49,019 nucleotides of DNA from contig SYGW01000016.1 in the NCBI GenBank assembly GCA_005800255.1, positions 1-49,019 of the forward strand, written 5' to 3'. Below are positions 8,634 through 18,074 of this stretch, in pieces. A program made the position numbers and the translations under genes. Below the pieces are notes generated by a model. The model was not told the origin of the DNA and searched no databases. It was given only the letters and a program-made list of their open reading frames with translations. The stretch comes from Nitrospiraceae bacterium (GTDB lineage Bacteria; Nitrospirota; Nitrospiria; Nitrospirales; Nitrospiraceae). Numbering within the stretch: position 1 is the first letter of the stretch; each line of letters begins with the position of its first letter.

Positions 8634-9212
8634 ATGCTGCCACTGAAAGTTGAATTAGCCCACGCCTTCCACGACACCAAATCGTTCAAGTGGGACCAGG
8701 TAAAAGGCTTCACCCTCGCCTCCGGCTTAACGAGCCCCTTCTACGTCGACTGCCGCTCTCTCATGGCCCACCCCGGCTCGCGTTGTCTCGTGGCCAACTT
8801 AGCCTGCGAGGCGCTAAGGCCAGTCAATCTTGATTGCCTCGGCGGACTAGAGATCGGGGCTATTTCCATTGCCACGAGCATCTCGGACTTCGCCTTTGCC
8901 AGCCGCCCAAAGCACACCTGGAAAACCTTCGTGGTGCGAAAGCAGGCAAAAGACCATGGGCTCGGCAAATTGATTGAAGGCTCGTTTCTTCCGGGAGATT
9001 CCGCGGTGATCGTAGACGATGTGCTGACCAGCGGAGGGTCGCTGCTTAAAGCCGTCGCCGCCGCCAGGGGCGCAGGGCTGATTGTGACCCATGCCTTGGT
9101 GATCGTAGACCGGAAGGAGCAGGACGGTCGAAAGAAAGTAGAAGCGGAAGGACTGACGCTTCTGAGCCTACTGACGATCGACGATCTGACCAGCGCGGAG
9201 CCGCACTCCTAA
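8634..9212 (+). CDS. pyrE: orotate phosphoribosyltransferase
   Basis: Makes orotidine 5'-monophosphate from orotate and PRPP in pyrimidine synthesis. The 192-residue protein has the PRPP-binding motif AVIVDDVLTSGGSLLKA. Upstream are KGFTLASGLTSPFYVDCRSL (substrate loop) and FVVRKQAKDHG, the lysine-containing flexible loop. Length is normal. No obvious ribosome-binding site precedes the ATG; a TATAAT box lies 37 bases upstream. It converges with the lipoprotein gene, with 6 bp between the stop codons. Confidence 0.95.
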   Translation: MLPLKVELAHAFHDTKSFKWDQVKGFTLASGLTSPFYVDCRSLMAHPGSRCLVANLACEALRPVNLDCLGGLEIGAISIATSISDFAFASRPKHTWKTFVVRKQAKDHGLGKLIEGSFLPGDSAVIVDDVLTSGGSLLKAVAAARGAGLIVTHALVIVDRKEQDGRKKVEAEGLTLLSLLTIDDLTSAEPHS

Positions 9213-9218
9213 CGCCCT

Positions 9219-9527
9219 TTATTTGCAACGAAATTCAATGCCCCATCGACGCTCCTGAATGATTTCCTGCGCCCCTTCAACATGGTTGGCCATGCGGGTT
9301 CGGCCTTTTGTCTCCCCCTCGCGCACAATGGTATAGAACCCACCACACTTCTCCTGCATAAGGGCGATGGCGTCCTTACGCGAAGAGGCCAAGATCGCTC
9401 CCTGCTCTCCCTTGAAGGGATAAATCACCACCCCTCCATCGGCCCGCTCCTGAACCAGCTTGGCTCCCTCGGCACAACCAATGAAAGTGAGGGCAACAAA
9501 CAACGCAAGGCTTGACCAAATATTCAT
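9219..9527 (-). CDS. small putative lipoprotein, unknown function
   Basis: A 102-residue protein with an N-terminal hydrophobic segment ending LTFIGC, a plausible lipobox (cleavage before Cys18), then a polar domain with two more cysteines (EKCGGFY and EFRCK at the C terminus). I do not recognise a family. AGGGA lies 8 bases upstream of the start. It is divergent from the exported rhodanese, with only 36 bp between the starts, so the two may share a regulatory region. Confidence 0.75.
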   Translation of the reverse strand: MNIWSSLALFVALTFIGCAEGAKLVQERADGGVVIYPFKGEQGAILASSRKDAIALMQEKCGGFYTIVREGETKGRTRMANHVEGAQEIIQERRWGIEFRCK

Positions 9528-9563
9528 ACAATCCCTATCATAGCTATCAGAAGGAGGCCCACC

Positions 9564-9980
9564 ATGACCAAACCCATTATCAAAATCCTTGTCGGCCTGT
9601 TTCTCCTGTCAACCATTAGGATTAGCGGCGTCTCGGCCGATCATTCGTACCAGCTCAGCGTGCAGCAATTACAGGCCGGCTTGACCAAGACGCCCTCGAG
9701 GGGCCAGAAGGGATTCATTTTAATTGATGTCCGCTCCACAAAGGAACACGCGGAAGGGTTCATTCCAGGAACAGACGTCAACATCGACTTCCGAGAGATC
9801 AACGCTCGGCATCGGGCCATCGGCGCCCAGCTAGAGGACCATCTGGTGGTCTATTGCCAGTCCGGCCATCGGAGCAATATTGCGGCGGAAATCTTGGCGG
9901 ACTTGGGCTACCGCCATGTTTACAACCTCACCGGCAGCATGGATGCTTGGGTAGCGGCAGGCTTTCCGCTGGGAAGATAA
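9564..9980 (+). CDS. exported rhodanese-domain protein
   Basis: A 138-residue protein with an N-terminal signal peptide (about residues 1-25, KIILVGLF-type hydrophobic core ending SVSA) and a single rhodanese domain. FILIDVRSTKEHAEGFIPG and VVYCQSGHRSNIAAEILADL are the two classic segments, with the catalytic cysteine in YCQSGHRS. Probably a periplasmic sulfurtransferase or sulfide/persulfide-handling protein. GAAGGAGG stands 7 bases before the ATG. Substrate cannot be told from the sequence. Confidence 0.88.
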   Translation: MTKPIIKILVGLFLLSTIRISGVSADHSYQLSVQQLQAGLTKTPSRGQKGFILIDVRSTKEHAEGFIPGTDVNIDFREINARHRAIGAQLEDHLVVYCQSGHRSNIAAEILADLGYRHVYNLTGSMDAWVAAGFPLGR

Positions 9981-10014
9981 CGCCACCGATTAGCCCATCT
10001 CATTCTCAGCTGCT

Positions 10015-10923
10015 CTATCTCGTCTTACCCCCTGCTTGCTCACGTCTCGGACTGATCCCGATCACAGCTGGGAGTCCAATATGCATGCTAGTGCTTTCTT
10101 CCAGCAAGGGAATCCAACTGTGAAAACCTACCATCTTGGACGTGGCGTGTAGAAGCAAGGGGCTAACAGCCACATCGGACGACGAGCCTCCGTCCATCGC
10201 CATGACCTGACGAAGCGATGGAAAAGCATCCCTCAGACATTCCCCCAGGGCATGGAGGGATACGACATCCGTGGTCTTGAGAATGAGAAGGTGCCCGTCC
10301 CCTTGCTCTGCGACGAGGGTCTGGTGCGCGCGCTTCCCTGTTTGGCGAACCCGGATTTTTCCGGTCCGGTCGAGGAGCATCAGGGATTGCGCCACTTCCC
10401 TGTAGGGAATCTGCTGTTCATCGAAACTATCAAAGGTCAGGTCCAGCACCCTCGCGCGGCGTAGGCCTGCCTCTGCCGGTTCTGCCACAAACAGGCCCAG
10501 CCAGGTGCCATGCCGCCTGCTTCCCATCGAGCGACCCTCTCCATAGAGCAGTCCGAGGTAAGCATAGCTCTCGCGGAAGAGCCCGGCATTGAAGACCAGG
10601 TCGTGGCCGGTTCGCTCTTGCCATTGGTGGATATCGACCGGGTTCGTGAGGCCATCCTGCTGATAGTAATGCACGGTGAAACGATAGCGCTCCGGATCGA
10701 CGTCGATGGCGACCAAAGGCGGGACATCGGGGCATTTCGCTTGAGGGCTCCAGATGGAGATGGAGAGGCCTTCTCCCAGCCGGTCACCCGTGAGGCTTTG
10801 AGCTGTTGCTGCCGAAGGCCAACCGGACAGGACGAGAAGGGTAGCCAGGAGCAATCCGGCTGAGCGGATGAGAGGGAAAAGCCTGTGAAAACTCTTGTCC
10901 TGTGCCATAGGGTCTCGAATCAT
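10015..10923 (-). CDS. exported phosphodiester glycosidase (NAGPA/DUF2233) family protein
   Basis: About 302 residues with a signal peptide (hydrophobic core LLLATLLVLSGWPSAATA). The mature part matches the phosphodiester glycosidase domain found in bacterial exported proteins and in human NAGPA: FNAGLFRE, LLILKTTDVVSLHALGECLR and AMDGGSSSDVAV are the conserved blocks. Bacterial members act on sugar phosphodiesters such as cell-wall polymers; the substrate here is unknown. An ATG 15 bases downstream (10908, MAQDKSFHR) is an equally good start. A TTG at 10953 would only lengthen the leader. Confidence 0.8.
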   Translation of the reverse strand: MIRDPMAQDKSFHRLFPLIRSAGLLLATLLVLSGWPSAATAQSLTGDRLGEGLSISIWSPQAKCPDVPPLVAIDVDPERYRFTVHYYQQDGLTNPVDIHQWQERTGHDLVFNAGLFRESYAYLGLLYGEGRSMGSRRHGTWLGLFVAEPAEAGLRRARVLDLTFDSFDEQQIPYREVAQSLMLLDRTGKIRVRQTGKRAHQTLVAEQGDGHLLILKTTDVVSLHALGECLRDAFPSLRQVMAMDGGSSSDVAVSPLLLHATSKMVGFHSWIPLLEESTSMHIGLPAVIGISPRREQAGGKTR

Positions 10924-10983
10924 GGTCCAGCGATCGAGTATAGAGAGGGCCAACGCGCAGCGTCAATCGTTCACAGGAAAGCC

Positions 10984-11009
10984 CCGGCGCTCCGTCCTTG
11001 CAGCGCCGG
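10984..11009 (-). terminator. hairpin after nuoN
   Basis: CCGGCGCT (10984-10991) pairs with AGCGCCGG (11002-11009), about 15 bases past the nuoN stop. On the minus strand it is followed by a short T-containing stretch, so it may end the nuo transcript; the T-run is weak. Confidence 0.4.
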
Positions 11010-11023
11010 AAGCGGAGGCTCGC

Positions 11024-12517
11024 TTATGGATTGATGATGGCGGAAGGAATGGCCGTGAGGGGTAAATCCACCAGGCCGGAGAACATCATCGCAGCAGAGA
11101 CCACCCAATCGGTGAAGGGCTGCGGATAGATACCGATCATGAGAGTGCCGGCGAGACAGACGTACAGCACCGATTTGATCGGACCAGAAACCCGGATGGG
11201 CGACGGGTCGTGAGGTTCGCTGATGTACATCTTCTTCACGACGATCAGATAGTAGTACATGGAAATGACGATGTTGATGAGCCCCACCGTGATGAGCAGG
11301 TAGAGCCCTTCCTTCATGGCCGCGACGAAGATATACAGCTTGCCGACGAATCCGGCCAACGGCGGCACCCCGGCCAGCGACAGCAGGAACACCAGCATCG
11401 AGAAGGCGAGGAAGGGAGACCGGCGGCCCAGGCCGCTATAATCGTCAATCTCCTCGCTGCCGATCGCGTCGCTGACGGCGATGATGACGGCGAAGGCCCC
11501 GAGATTGGCGAAGAGATAGGTCAGGAGATAGAACAGGATCGCGTCGTTGCCCATCTTCGTCCCGGCTGCGAGCCCGATCAGCACATTGCCGATCTGCGCG
11601 ATACCAGAATAGGCCAAGAGCCGCTTCATGTTCTTCTGCGCGATAGCCACGATATTGCCGTAGGTCATGGACAGGACAGATGCGGCCACGAGCAACAGGA
11701 CCCAGATCGGCTTAACGGCCACCAGGGCGACGAAGAACATCCTGAGGAGGATGGCGAAGGCCGCCCCCTTCGGCGCAATCGACAAGAAGGCCGTCACCGG
11801 CGTCGGCGAGCCATGGTACGTATCGGGAATCCAGGAGTGGAACGGCACGGCGCCGATCTTGAAACCCAGCGCGCCGAAAATCAGCAGGAACCCGATGGCC
11901 AGTCCCGGTGTGACCTGGGTCAGCTTCATGTCGGAGAAGACCAGCTGCCCGGTTTCGCCATAGACCAGGCTGATGCCATAGGCGAGGAGACCTGCGGCAA
12001 ACACGCCCAGGATGAAAAACTTGATGCCGGCTTCGTTCGACGCCATGTCCTCGCGGAGATAGGCGACGAGGACGTAGAAACCGAAGGTGGAGAATTCCAG
12101 CGTGACAAACACCGACAGGAGGTCGTTGGCGGAGGCCATGAACATCATCCCGAGGGCCGACATCACGATCAGGAAATAATATTCTCCGCGGAAAAACTTG
12201 AACCGGTGGACATAGTCGATCGAGGCCAGAATGACCAACATGGTCGAGCCGACAATGAACATCTTGAAGAACAGAGCCATCCGGTCGAGCACGAACATGT
12301 TTGCGAAGAGGGTCCCGGTCACGTCGCCGACATTGAACCAGGCTAGGCAGCCGAGGGTGGCACCGAGCCCGGCGATGCTGAGATAGGCCAATTGTTCGTT
12401 GGGCAAGCGGGGGAACGAAAAATCGACGATCAGAATCAGGCAGAGCCAGGCCGTGAGGATAATTTCCGGCAACAACAACAACAGATCGGATGGAGACATC
12501 GTAAGGGAAAAGTTCAT
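11024..12517 (-). CDS. nuoN: complex I membrane subunit NuoN
   Basis: An antiporter-like proton-pumping subunit of NADH:quinone oxidoreductase, 497 residues, about 14 membrane helices. The TM5 glutamate (E141 in VTLEFSTFGFY) and the TM7 lysine (K220 in LGFKIGAVPFHSW) needed for proton transfer are both present. It is the last gene of the nuo operon and overlaps the stop of the upstream nuoM by four bases (ATGA), so translation is probably coupled. Confidence 0.95.
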   Translation of the reverse strand: MNFSLTMSPSDLLLLLPEIILTAWLCLILIVDFSFPRLPNEQLAYLSIAGLGATLGCLAWFNVGDVTGTLFANMFVLDRMALFFKMFIVGSTMLVILASIDYVHRFKFFRGEYYFLIVMSALGMMFMASANDLLSVFVTLEFSTFGFYVLVAYLREDMASNEAGIKFFILGVFAAGLLAYGISLVYGETGQLVFSDMKLTQVTPGLAIGFLLIFGALGFKIGAVPFHSWIPDTYHGSPTPVTAFLSIAPKGAAFAILLRMFFVALVAVKPIWVLLLVAASVLSMTYGNIVAIAQKNMKRLLAYSGIAQIGNVLIGLAAGTKMGNDAILFYLLTYLFANLGAFAVIIAVSDAIGSEEIDDYSGLGRRSPFLAFSMLVFLLSLAGVPPLAGFVGKLYIFVAAMKEGLYLLITVGLINIVISMYYYLIVVKKMYISEPHDPSPIRVSGPIKSVLYVCLAGTLMIGIYPQPFTDWVVSAAMMFSGLVDLPLTAIPSAIINP

Positions 12518-14202
12518 GGCTGGCCTCCGCCCACGAGATCCGCGGCTGGTTCAGGGCTTGAGACGGGAGTCAGGCTCCCAGCACCTTGGGCATCCAGCTT
12601 CGCACCAGGAGATTCCGCAACGAGCGGCACGACGCGGGTGATCTTGGCGATCAAGGGGTCCACGCCGGAGCGCACCACGTTATAGAGATGCATGGGGAAG
12701 AAGAAGAATCCGATGCTGACGGTGATCATGATCAGGAGCGGCAGGCGATCCACCGCGGACACGGCGTCATGCGCATGGCTGTACTTCTGGTCCATCGGTC
12801 CGTAGAAGAGCCCTCGCATCATCTTGAACAGATAGGCCAGGGTCAAAACGATCCCGACCACCGCGACGATGACTTGGAAGGGATACTTCTCCCAACTGCC
12901 GACGATGATCATCACCTCGGCAATGAAATTGATCGTACCCGGCACGCCGATCGAGGCCATGCAGCCGATCACGAAGCAACCGGAAATAAACGGCATGCGG
13001 TTCGCCAACCCGCCGAGCGAAGGAATATCGCGGGTATGGGTCTGGTCGTAGACCCAGCCCGCCATCGCGAAGAGCATGCCCGTGGCCATGGCATGAGCGA
13101 ACATATACATCACTGCGCCGGTCAAACTGATGTAGTCCAGCGCCGCCATACCGAGGAACACATAGCCCATGTGGCTCGAACTGGAGTAGCCGATGACATA
13201 TTTCGTGTCTTTGGCGTAATAGGCCACGAACCCGCCGTACACGATGCTGAACATGCAGAGCACGGCCGCGATGGGCATGAGCTCCCTGGTCGTCTCCGGC
13301 AGGATTTCGAAGGCCACCCGGATGATGGAGAAATGCCCAAGCTTCATCAACACGCCCGCGTGCAACATGCTCGTGGCGGCCGGCGCGGCCGCGTGGCCCA
13401 CGGGCGACCAGGAATGCAGCGGCCAGAGCGGCGCGATCGAGGCGAACCCGAAGAAGATCAACAACCAGATGATCTTGTCCAGCGTCGTGCCCAGCACCGG
13501 GATATGCATCAAATTGGCCTGTTCGCGCAGGACCAGGATGTCGAAGGTATTGAGCCCGGAATATTTATAGATCAGCAGAATGCCCATCAGCGCCGCGACG
13601 GCGAAGGCCGAGAGGAAAAGCACCAGCTTCATCGCGGCATATTCTTTACTGTTGGAGCCGAAGTTGAAGATGAACCCGACCGAATCCCGCTGCTTCAACC
13701 CTTCCGGGTCCGTCATCTCGTTGTACTTCTTCGTATGGCTGCCCCACATGCCCAGCAACAGATACATGGGGATCACGGACATCTCGTAGAAGAAGTAGAG
13801 GAAGAACAGATCCAGCGACATGAAGACGCCGATTGTGGCGGCGGCGAGGATGAGCAGCCAGATATAGAATTCTTTCGTCCGGTCTTTGACGTGCCAGGAG
13901 ACGAAAATGCCGGCGAACAATAAGATCCCGGACGCCAGCACCAGTGGCGTGCCGATGCCGTCCACCCCGAGGTGGAGCGAGATCCCCAGCTGGCGCGACC
14001 ATTCGAACTTCTGAACGAACTGAAAACCGCCCTTCACATAGTCGTAGGCATAGAACAGGTAGAGCGAGGCGAGCAGACAGACAAGGGCCGAGCCCGCCGC
14101 GATGCCCCGCACGAGCATCGGCTGCCGGTTGGAGACGAAGATCAGCGCGATGGCGCCCAGGAAGGGCGCGAAAAGAATATACAGTAGTGCGTAATCACCC
14201 AT
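12514..14202 (-). CDS. nuoM: second NuoM-type complex I subunit, TM7 lysine missing
   Basis: A 562-residue antiporter-like subunit, the second of two adjacent NuoM homologues. The TM5 glutamate is kept (E140 in FFYEMSVIPMYLL), as is the TM8-type lysine (K287 in GVLMKLGH) and the TM12-type glutamate (INFIAEVMIIVG). The TM7 lysine, part of FAFKAPLFP in the first copy, is replaced: the segment reads FASIAPLWPLHSW with Ile256 at the Lys position. A soluble insert at ~155-185 (HTKKYNEMTDPEGLKQRD) and a Pro/Ala-rich tail of ~40 residues are extra. It overlaps nuoN by ATGA and starts 4 bases after the first nuoM stops. Two NuoM copies are known from Nitrospira complex I; what each pumps is unsettled. 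Confidence 0.92.
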   Translation of the reverse strand: MGDYALLYILFAPFLGAIALIFVSNRQPMLVRGIAAGSALVCLLASLYLFYAYDYVKGGFQFVQKFEWSRQLGISLHLGVDGIGTPLVLASGILLFAGIFVSWHVKDRTKEFYIWLLILAAATIGVFMSLDLFFLYFFYEMSVIPMYLLLGMWGSHTKKYNEMTDPEGLKQRDSVGFIFNFGSNSKEYAAMKLVLFLSAFAVAALMGILLIYKYSGLNTFDILVLREQANLMHIPVLGTTLDKIIWLLIFFGFASIAPLWPLHSWSPVGHAAAPAATSMLHAGVLMKLGHFSIIRVAFEILPETTRELMPIAAVLCMFSIVYGGFVAYYAKDTKYVIGYSSSSHMGYVFLGMAALDYISLTGAVMYMFAHAMATGMLFAMAGWVYDQTHTRDIPSLGGLANRMPFISGCFVIGCMASIGVPGTINFIAEVMIIVGSWEKYPFQVIVAVVGIVLTLAYLFKMMRGLFYGPMDQKYSHAHDAVSAVDRLPLLIMITVSIGFFFFPMHLYNVVRSGVDPLIAKITRVVPLVAESPGAKLDAQGAGSLTPVSSPEPAADLVGGGQP

Positions 14203-14206
14203 ACGA

Positions 14207-15766
14207 TCAATCCGCCCTTATCTGCGGCTTGGACTCGAGTGACGGTATGGCGCCCCGGTCCACTCGATCGACTAACGCCTGCACCGACCCGTTCATCATT
14301 CTCAAAAAGGGAGCGGGATAGAGTCCAATCCAAAGAATCATGACCGACAGGGCCGAGGCGATGATCATTTCGCGCGGATGCAGGTCGCGAAGGGAATCCT
14401 TCACCGCCTTGCCGACCGGTCCCAGCATCGCCCGCTCGTAGTACCAGAGAAAATAGGCCGCGCCGAACACGACGCCGGTGACCGCGATCCCGCCGTACAG
14501 CCAATTGGCCTTGAAGGTGCCCAAGAGGATCAGGAATTCTCCGACGAAGCCGTTGGTGCCGGGCAGCCCGATCGAGGCCAGTCCGATCAACAAGAAAAAA
14601 CTGGCGAGCAAGGGAGTCTGTTTGGCCATGCCGCCGAACGAACGCAATTCAGTGCTCTGCTGCCGCGCATAGAGGAAACCCGCGATAAAGAACAGGCCTG
14701 CCGTGCTGAACCCCAAGTTGATCATGGTGAGCAGGCTGCCCTGGAGCCCCTGATAGTTCAACGCGAACAAGCCTATCACGACGAACCCGAGGTGGCTGAT
14801 GCTGCTGAAGGCCAGGAGCCGGCGGAAATCCGACTGGATCAGCGCCATGATGGCCCCGTACAGAATGGCCAGCAGGCCCAGGACCATGATGACCGTGACG
14901 ACGGTCTGACTCTTCGAGGCATCCGGCAACAAGGGAATACTGAAGCGGATGAAACCGAACGTCCCGAGCTTCAGCCCTGCCAGCGCCACCGCCATGCCGA
15001 TCGGTCCCTCCAGGAGGGCGTCCGGGAGCCAGGTATGGAACGGGAACAACGGGGCCTTGAACGCGAAGCCGAGAAACAGGAGCCAGAAAATAAGGATCTG
15101 CTGGCTGAGTGGAATCGGCACGGCAAGCAGTTCCAACAGATCGAACGAATAGGTCGGGGCCATGTGGTGCAGCGTCGCCCACTGGTGATAGTTGAGGTCC
15201 AGGAGGGCGATGCCGACCAGCATGAACACGCTGCCGAGCAGGGTATAGAGCACATATTTCAACGCCGCGTAATGCCGCTCCGCTCCTCCGCCCCAGAGCT
15301 TGATCAGGAAGTAGCTGGGGATGAGCATCAGCTCCCAGAAGACGAAGAAGAGGATCAAGTCGATGGAAAGGAAGACCCCCATGGTCGTCGTTTCGAGCGC
15401 GAGCAAGGCCATCATGTAGAGCTTCACTTGATGGCGGATCGTGTCCCAGGAATAGACGACGATCAGGACCGTAAGGAAAGCCGTCAGCCCGACGAACAAC
15501 ACGCTGATCCCGTCAACCGCGAGGTGATAACTCACGCCGAGGGCAGGAATCCACGGCACATGCTCCGTAAACTGCATCGCGGCAGAATCCGGAAGGAACC
15601 GTAACAGCACGAACACGGAGAGGGCCAACTCCACGAGCGCGATCGTCAAAGCGAAAGTCCGCACCATGTCCTCGTCCTCGACCAGCCACAGCACCACGGC
15701 CCCGACGAGGGGGAGGAAGAGGATACAGGTCAGAATGGGAAATGTTGAGGCCAGTTCTTCTAACAT
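14207..15766 (-). CDS. nuoM: first NuoM-type complex I subunit
   Basis: A 519-residue antiporter-like proton-pumping subunit. It has the canonical residues: E145 (FFVFWELMLIPSYFL), K237 (FLGFAFKAPLFPFHTWLPDA) and the TM12 glutamate in PGTNGFVGEFLILLG. This is the more conventional of the two NuoM copies. It lies 9 bases downstream of nuoL and 4 bases upstream of the second copy, and would sit between NuoL and the rest of the membrane arm. Confidence 0.95.
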   Translation of the reverse strand: MLEELASTFPILTCILFLPLVGAVVLWLVEDEDMVRTFALTIALVELALSVFVLLRFLPDSAAMQFTEHVPWIPALGVSYHLAVDGISVLFVGLTAFLTVLIVVYSWDTIRHQVKLYMMALLALETTTMGVFLSIDLILFFVFWELMLIPSYFLIKLWGGGAERHYAALKYVLYTLLGSVFMLVGIALLDLNYHQWATLHHMAPTYSFDLLELLAVPIPLSQQILIFWLLFLGFAFKAPLFPFHTWLPDALLEGPIGMAVALAGLKLGTFGFIRFSIPLLPDASKSQTVVTVIMVLGLLAILYGAIMALIQSDFRRLLAFSSISHLGFVVIGLFALNYQGLQGSLLTMINLGFSTAGLFFIAGFLYARQQSTELRSFGGMAKQTPLLASFFLLIGLASIGLPGTNGFVGEFLILLGTFKANWLYGGIAVTGVVFGAAYFLWYYERAMLGPVGKAVKDSLRDLHPREMIIASALSVMILWIGLYPAPFLRMMNGSVQALVDRVDRGAIPSLESKPQIRAD

Positions 15767-15775
15767 ACAGTGTGC

Positions 15776-17740
15776 TTATAGTTGCATAATGAGCTGAATA
15801 ATCACCGCCAGAAGAAACAGGCCCGCCACCAGGATCGCGGCATAATGATGCACCAGCCCGCTTTGCAGCTGCCGCCACTGCCTGGCGATGAGATGGTTGC
15901 CGTATCCGATCACGTTGAGGCCGCTGTAGACCACATACTTTTCCATCCAGGTCGAACCGCCAGCACCCCATTCCGCCATCTGCGCTACGCCGCGCACGAG
16001 GCCATCGATCACGGTGCGGTCAAACCAATCGAGCAGCGCCCCCAACTTTTTGGTCGGCTCCACAAAGAGCCGGTCGTAGAGCTCATCGACGTAGTACTTG
16101 TCGAGCAGCGTCTGATAGGCCGCCTGAAACTTGGCCGCCAACCGATCCGGCGCCGAAAGGTTCACGCTGTAGAAATAATGCGCGACGCCCCAGCCAAGCA
16201 GCGCAATGCCTGTGGCCACCATCATGAGCGTTAGCACCACGTCAGGACTCGCGATATGTTCGGCCCCCGCTCCCGCAATCGGCGCCAGGAATCCATGGAG
16301 CCAGCCATGCTCGGGAGGAAAGCCCAGGAACCCGCCGAAAACAGACAGCACGCCCAACGCCATCAAGGGTCCGACCATCACCATCGGCGATTCATGGACA
16401 TGCTCCGCCGTATGGTGGTCCATACGGGAGGTGCCGTAAAACGTCAGATAGGTCAGGCGGAACATATAGAACGACGTCAGCAAGGCGCCGATGGCAGCCA
16501 TGCCATAGAGCAGATAATGCTCATGCGTGAAGGCATGGGCCAGGATTTCATCTTTGCTCCAGAAGCCCGCCAAGGGAGGAATGCCCGCGATCGCGATCGT
16601 GCCGATCAAAAACAACCGATAGGTCCAGGGGATCTTCGAGCTGAGGCCGCCCATCTTTCTGATGTCTTGCTCGCCCGACAGCGCGTGGATCACCGATCCG
16701 GCCGAGAGGAACAAGAGGGCCTTGAAGAAGGCATGGGTCATGAGATGGAACACGGCGGCCGTATAGGCCCCGATCCCGCAGCCCAGGAACATATAACCAA
16801 GCTGGCTCACCGTCGAGTAGGCCAGAACGCGTTTGATATCCGTTTGCACCAGACCGATGGTCGCGGCAAAGAGGGCCGTGAGACCGCCGATGACGCCGAC
16901 GATCGTCATGGCCGTGGGCGACAAATCGAAAATGGCATGGTTGCGCACGATCATGTAGACCCCGGCCGTCACCATCGTCGCCGCATGGATGAGGGCGCTG
17001 ACAGGGGTCGGGCCCTCCATCGCATCGGGGAGCCAGGTATAGAGGGGGAGCTGCGCGGACTTGCCGACTGCGCCGACCAGGAGACAGAACGCAATCGCCG
17101 TGGCCATGTCCGGCGAGAGCTGCCCGACCTGGGCGAAGACCTTCGTATAGTCGAGCGTCTTGAAATTGATGAAGACCAGGAAGATGGCCAAGAGGAAGCC
17201 CGCATCGCCGATGCGGTTCACGACGAAGGCTTTCGACGCGGCCTTCGCGGCGGAAACCTTATCGTAATAGTAGCCGATCAGGAGATAGGAGCAGAGCCCG
17301 ACCCCTTCCCAGCCGATAAAGAGGACGAGGTAATTGTTCCCCATGACGAGGAGCAGCATGGAGACCATGAAGAGGTTCATGTACGTGAAGAAGCGGGTGA
17401 ACCCCGCTTCCCCGTGCATGTAGCCGACGGAGTAGATATGGATCAGGAAGCCGACGCCCGTCACCACCAGCAACATGATGCAGGTGAGCGGATCGACAAG
17501 ATAGGCCAGATTGATCGTCAGATCGCCGCCGAAAATCCACTGGTAGGCGACGACTTCATGCGCGGCCCCGGTCTGAACGACCTCGACAAAGACGCCGAGC
17601 GTGCAGAGAAACGACAGACCCACCGATCCCCAGGCCAGGCGATGGGCGATCTCGTGGGAGTAGCGCTTCCCCGCGAGTCCGTTCAGGAGCACGGCCAGCA
17701 GGGGGAACACCGGAATCAGCTTGATCAATAAATCTGTCAC
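15776..17740 (-). CDS. nuoL: complex I membrane subunit NuoL
   Basis: A 654-residue distal antiporter-like subunit with the long C-terminal lateral helix region typical of NuoL (after ~residue 500). Conserved proton-path residues are present: E145 in FIGWEGVGLCSYLLIG and K227 in AVGKSAQLPLYTWLPDAMEG, then HAATMVTAGVYM. The start is GTG, one base after the nuoK stop (TAACGTG). Length is slightly above E. coli NuoL (613). Confidence 0.95.
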   Translation of the reverse strand: MTDLLIKLIPVFPLLAVLLNGLAGKRYSHEIAHRLAWGSVGLSFLCTLGVFVEVVQTGAAHEVVAYQWIFGGDLTINLAYLVDPLTCIMLLVVTGVGFLIHIYSVGYMHGEAGFTRFFTYMNLFMVSMLLLVMGNNYLVLFIGWEGVGLCSYLLIGYYYDKVSAAKAASKAFVVNRIGDAGFLLAIFLVFINFKTLDYTKVFAQVGQLSPDMATAIAFCLLVGAVGKSAQLPLYTWLPDAMEGPTPVSALIHAATMVTAGVYMIVRNHAIFDLSPTAMTIVGVIGGLTALFAATIGLVQTDIKRVLAYSTVSQLGYMFLGCGIGAYTAAVFHLMTHAFFKALLFLSAGSVIHALSGEQDIRKMGGLSSKIPWTYRLFLIGTIAIAGIPPLAGFWSKDEILAHAFTHEHYLLYGMAAIGALLTSFYMFRLTYLTFYGTSRMDHHTAEHVHESPMVMVGPLMALGVLSVFGGFLGFPPEHGWLHGFLAPIAGAGAEHIASPDVVLTLMMVATGIALLGWGVAHYFYSVNLSAPDRLAAKFQAAYQTLLDKYYVDELYDRLFVEPTKKLGALLDWFDRTVIDGLVRGVAQMAEWGAGGSTWMEKYVVYSGLNVIGYGNHLIARQWRQLQSGLVHHYAAILVAGLFLLAVIIQLIMQL

Positions 17741-17741
17741 G

Positions 17742-18044
17742 TTACCACTTCAAAAGATTCATCTCGTCCACGTTCGTGGAAATCTTTCCACGGAACACGA
17801 CGATAATAATGGCCAACCCAATCGCCGCTTCCCCTGCTGCAATGGCAATGATAAAGAGGGCCACCAGTTGGCCGGCCATCGATTCCAGATAGTAGGAAAA
17901 GGCGACGAGGTTGATGTTGGCCGCGTTCAACATGATCTCGACGGACATCAACACGATGATGAAGTTCCGCCGGATCAACACGCCGAGCAGGCCGGTGAGA
18001 AAGAGAACGGCGCTGACGGCGACATATGCGCTTAAAGGAACCAT
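17742..18044 (-). CDS. nuoK: complex I membrane subunit NuoK
   Basis: A 100-residue subunit with three membrane helices. The two buried glutamates that link NuoJ to NuoN are visible in [16 protein letters not shown] (E36) and [11 protein letters not shown] (E72). Length is standard. It lies 30 bp downstream of nuoJ. Confidence 0.96.
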   Translation of the reverse strand: MVPLSAYVAVSAVLFLTGLLGVLIRRNFIIVLMSVEIMLNAANINLVAFSYYLESMAGQLVALFIIAIAAGEAAIGLAIIIVVFRGKISTNVDEMNLLKW

Positions 18045-18074
18045 AGGCCTCGCGGACTGAGCAGGGTAAACCCC

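Noticed and set aside
12586..13923. 445-codon open frame antisense to the second nuoM
   Set aside because: Same pattern of skewed composition; shadow of nuoM. Similar shadows across nuoN, nuoM, nuoD, nuoG and pepA were rejected too.
16256..17731. 491-codon open frame antisense to nuoL
   Set aside because: It mirrors nuoL, is dominated by Arg, His, Gln, Glu and Asp with no recognisable domain, and nuoL has all its key residues. High GC keeps the opposite frame open by chance.
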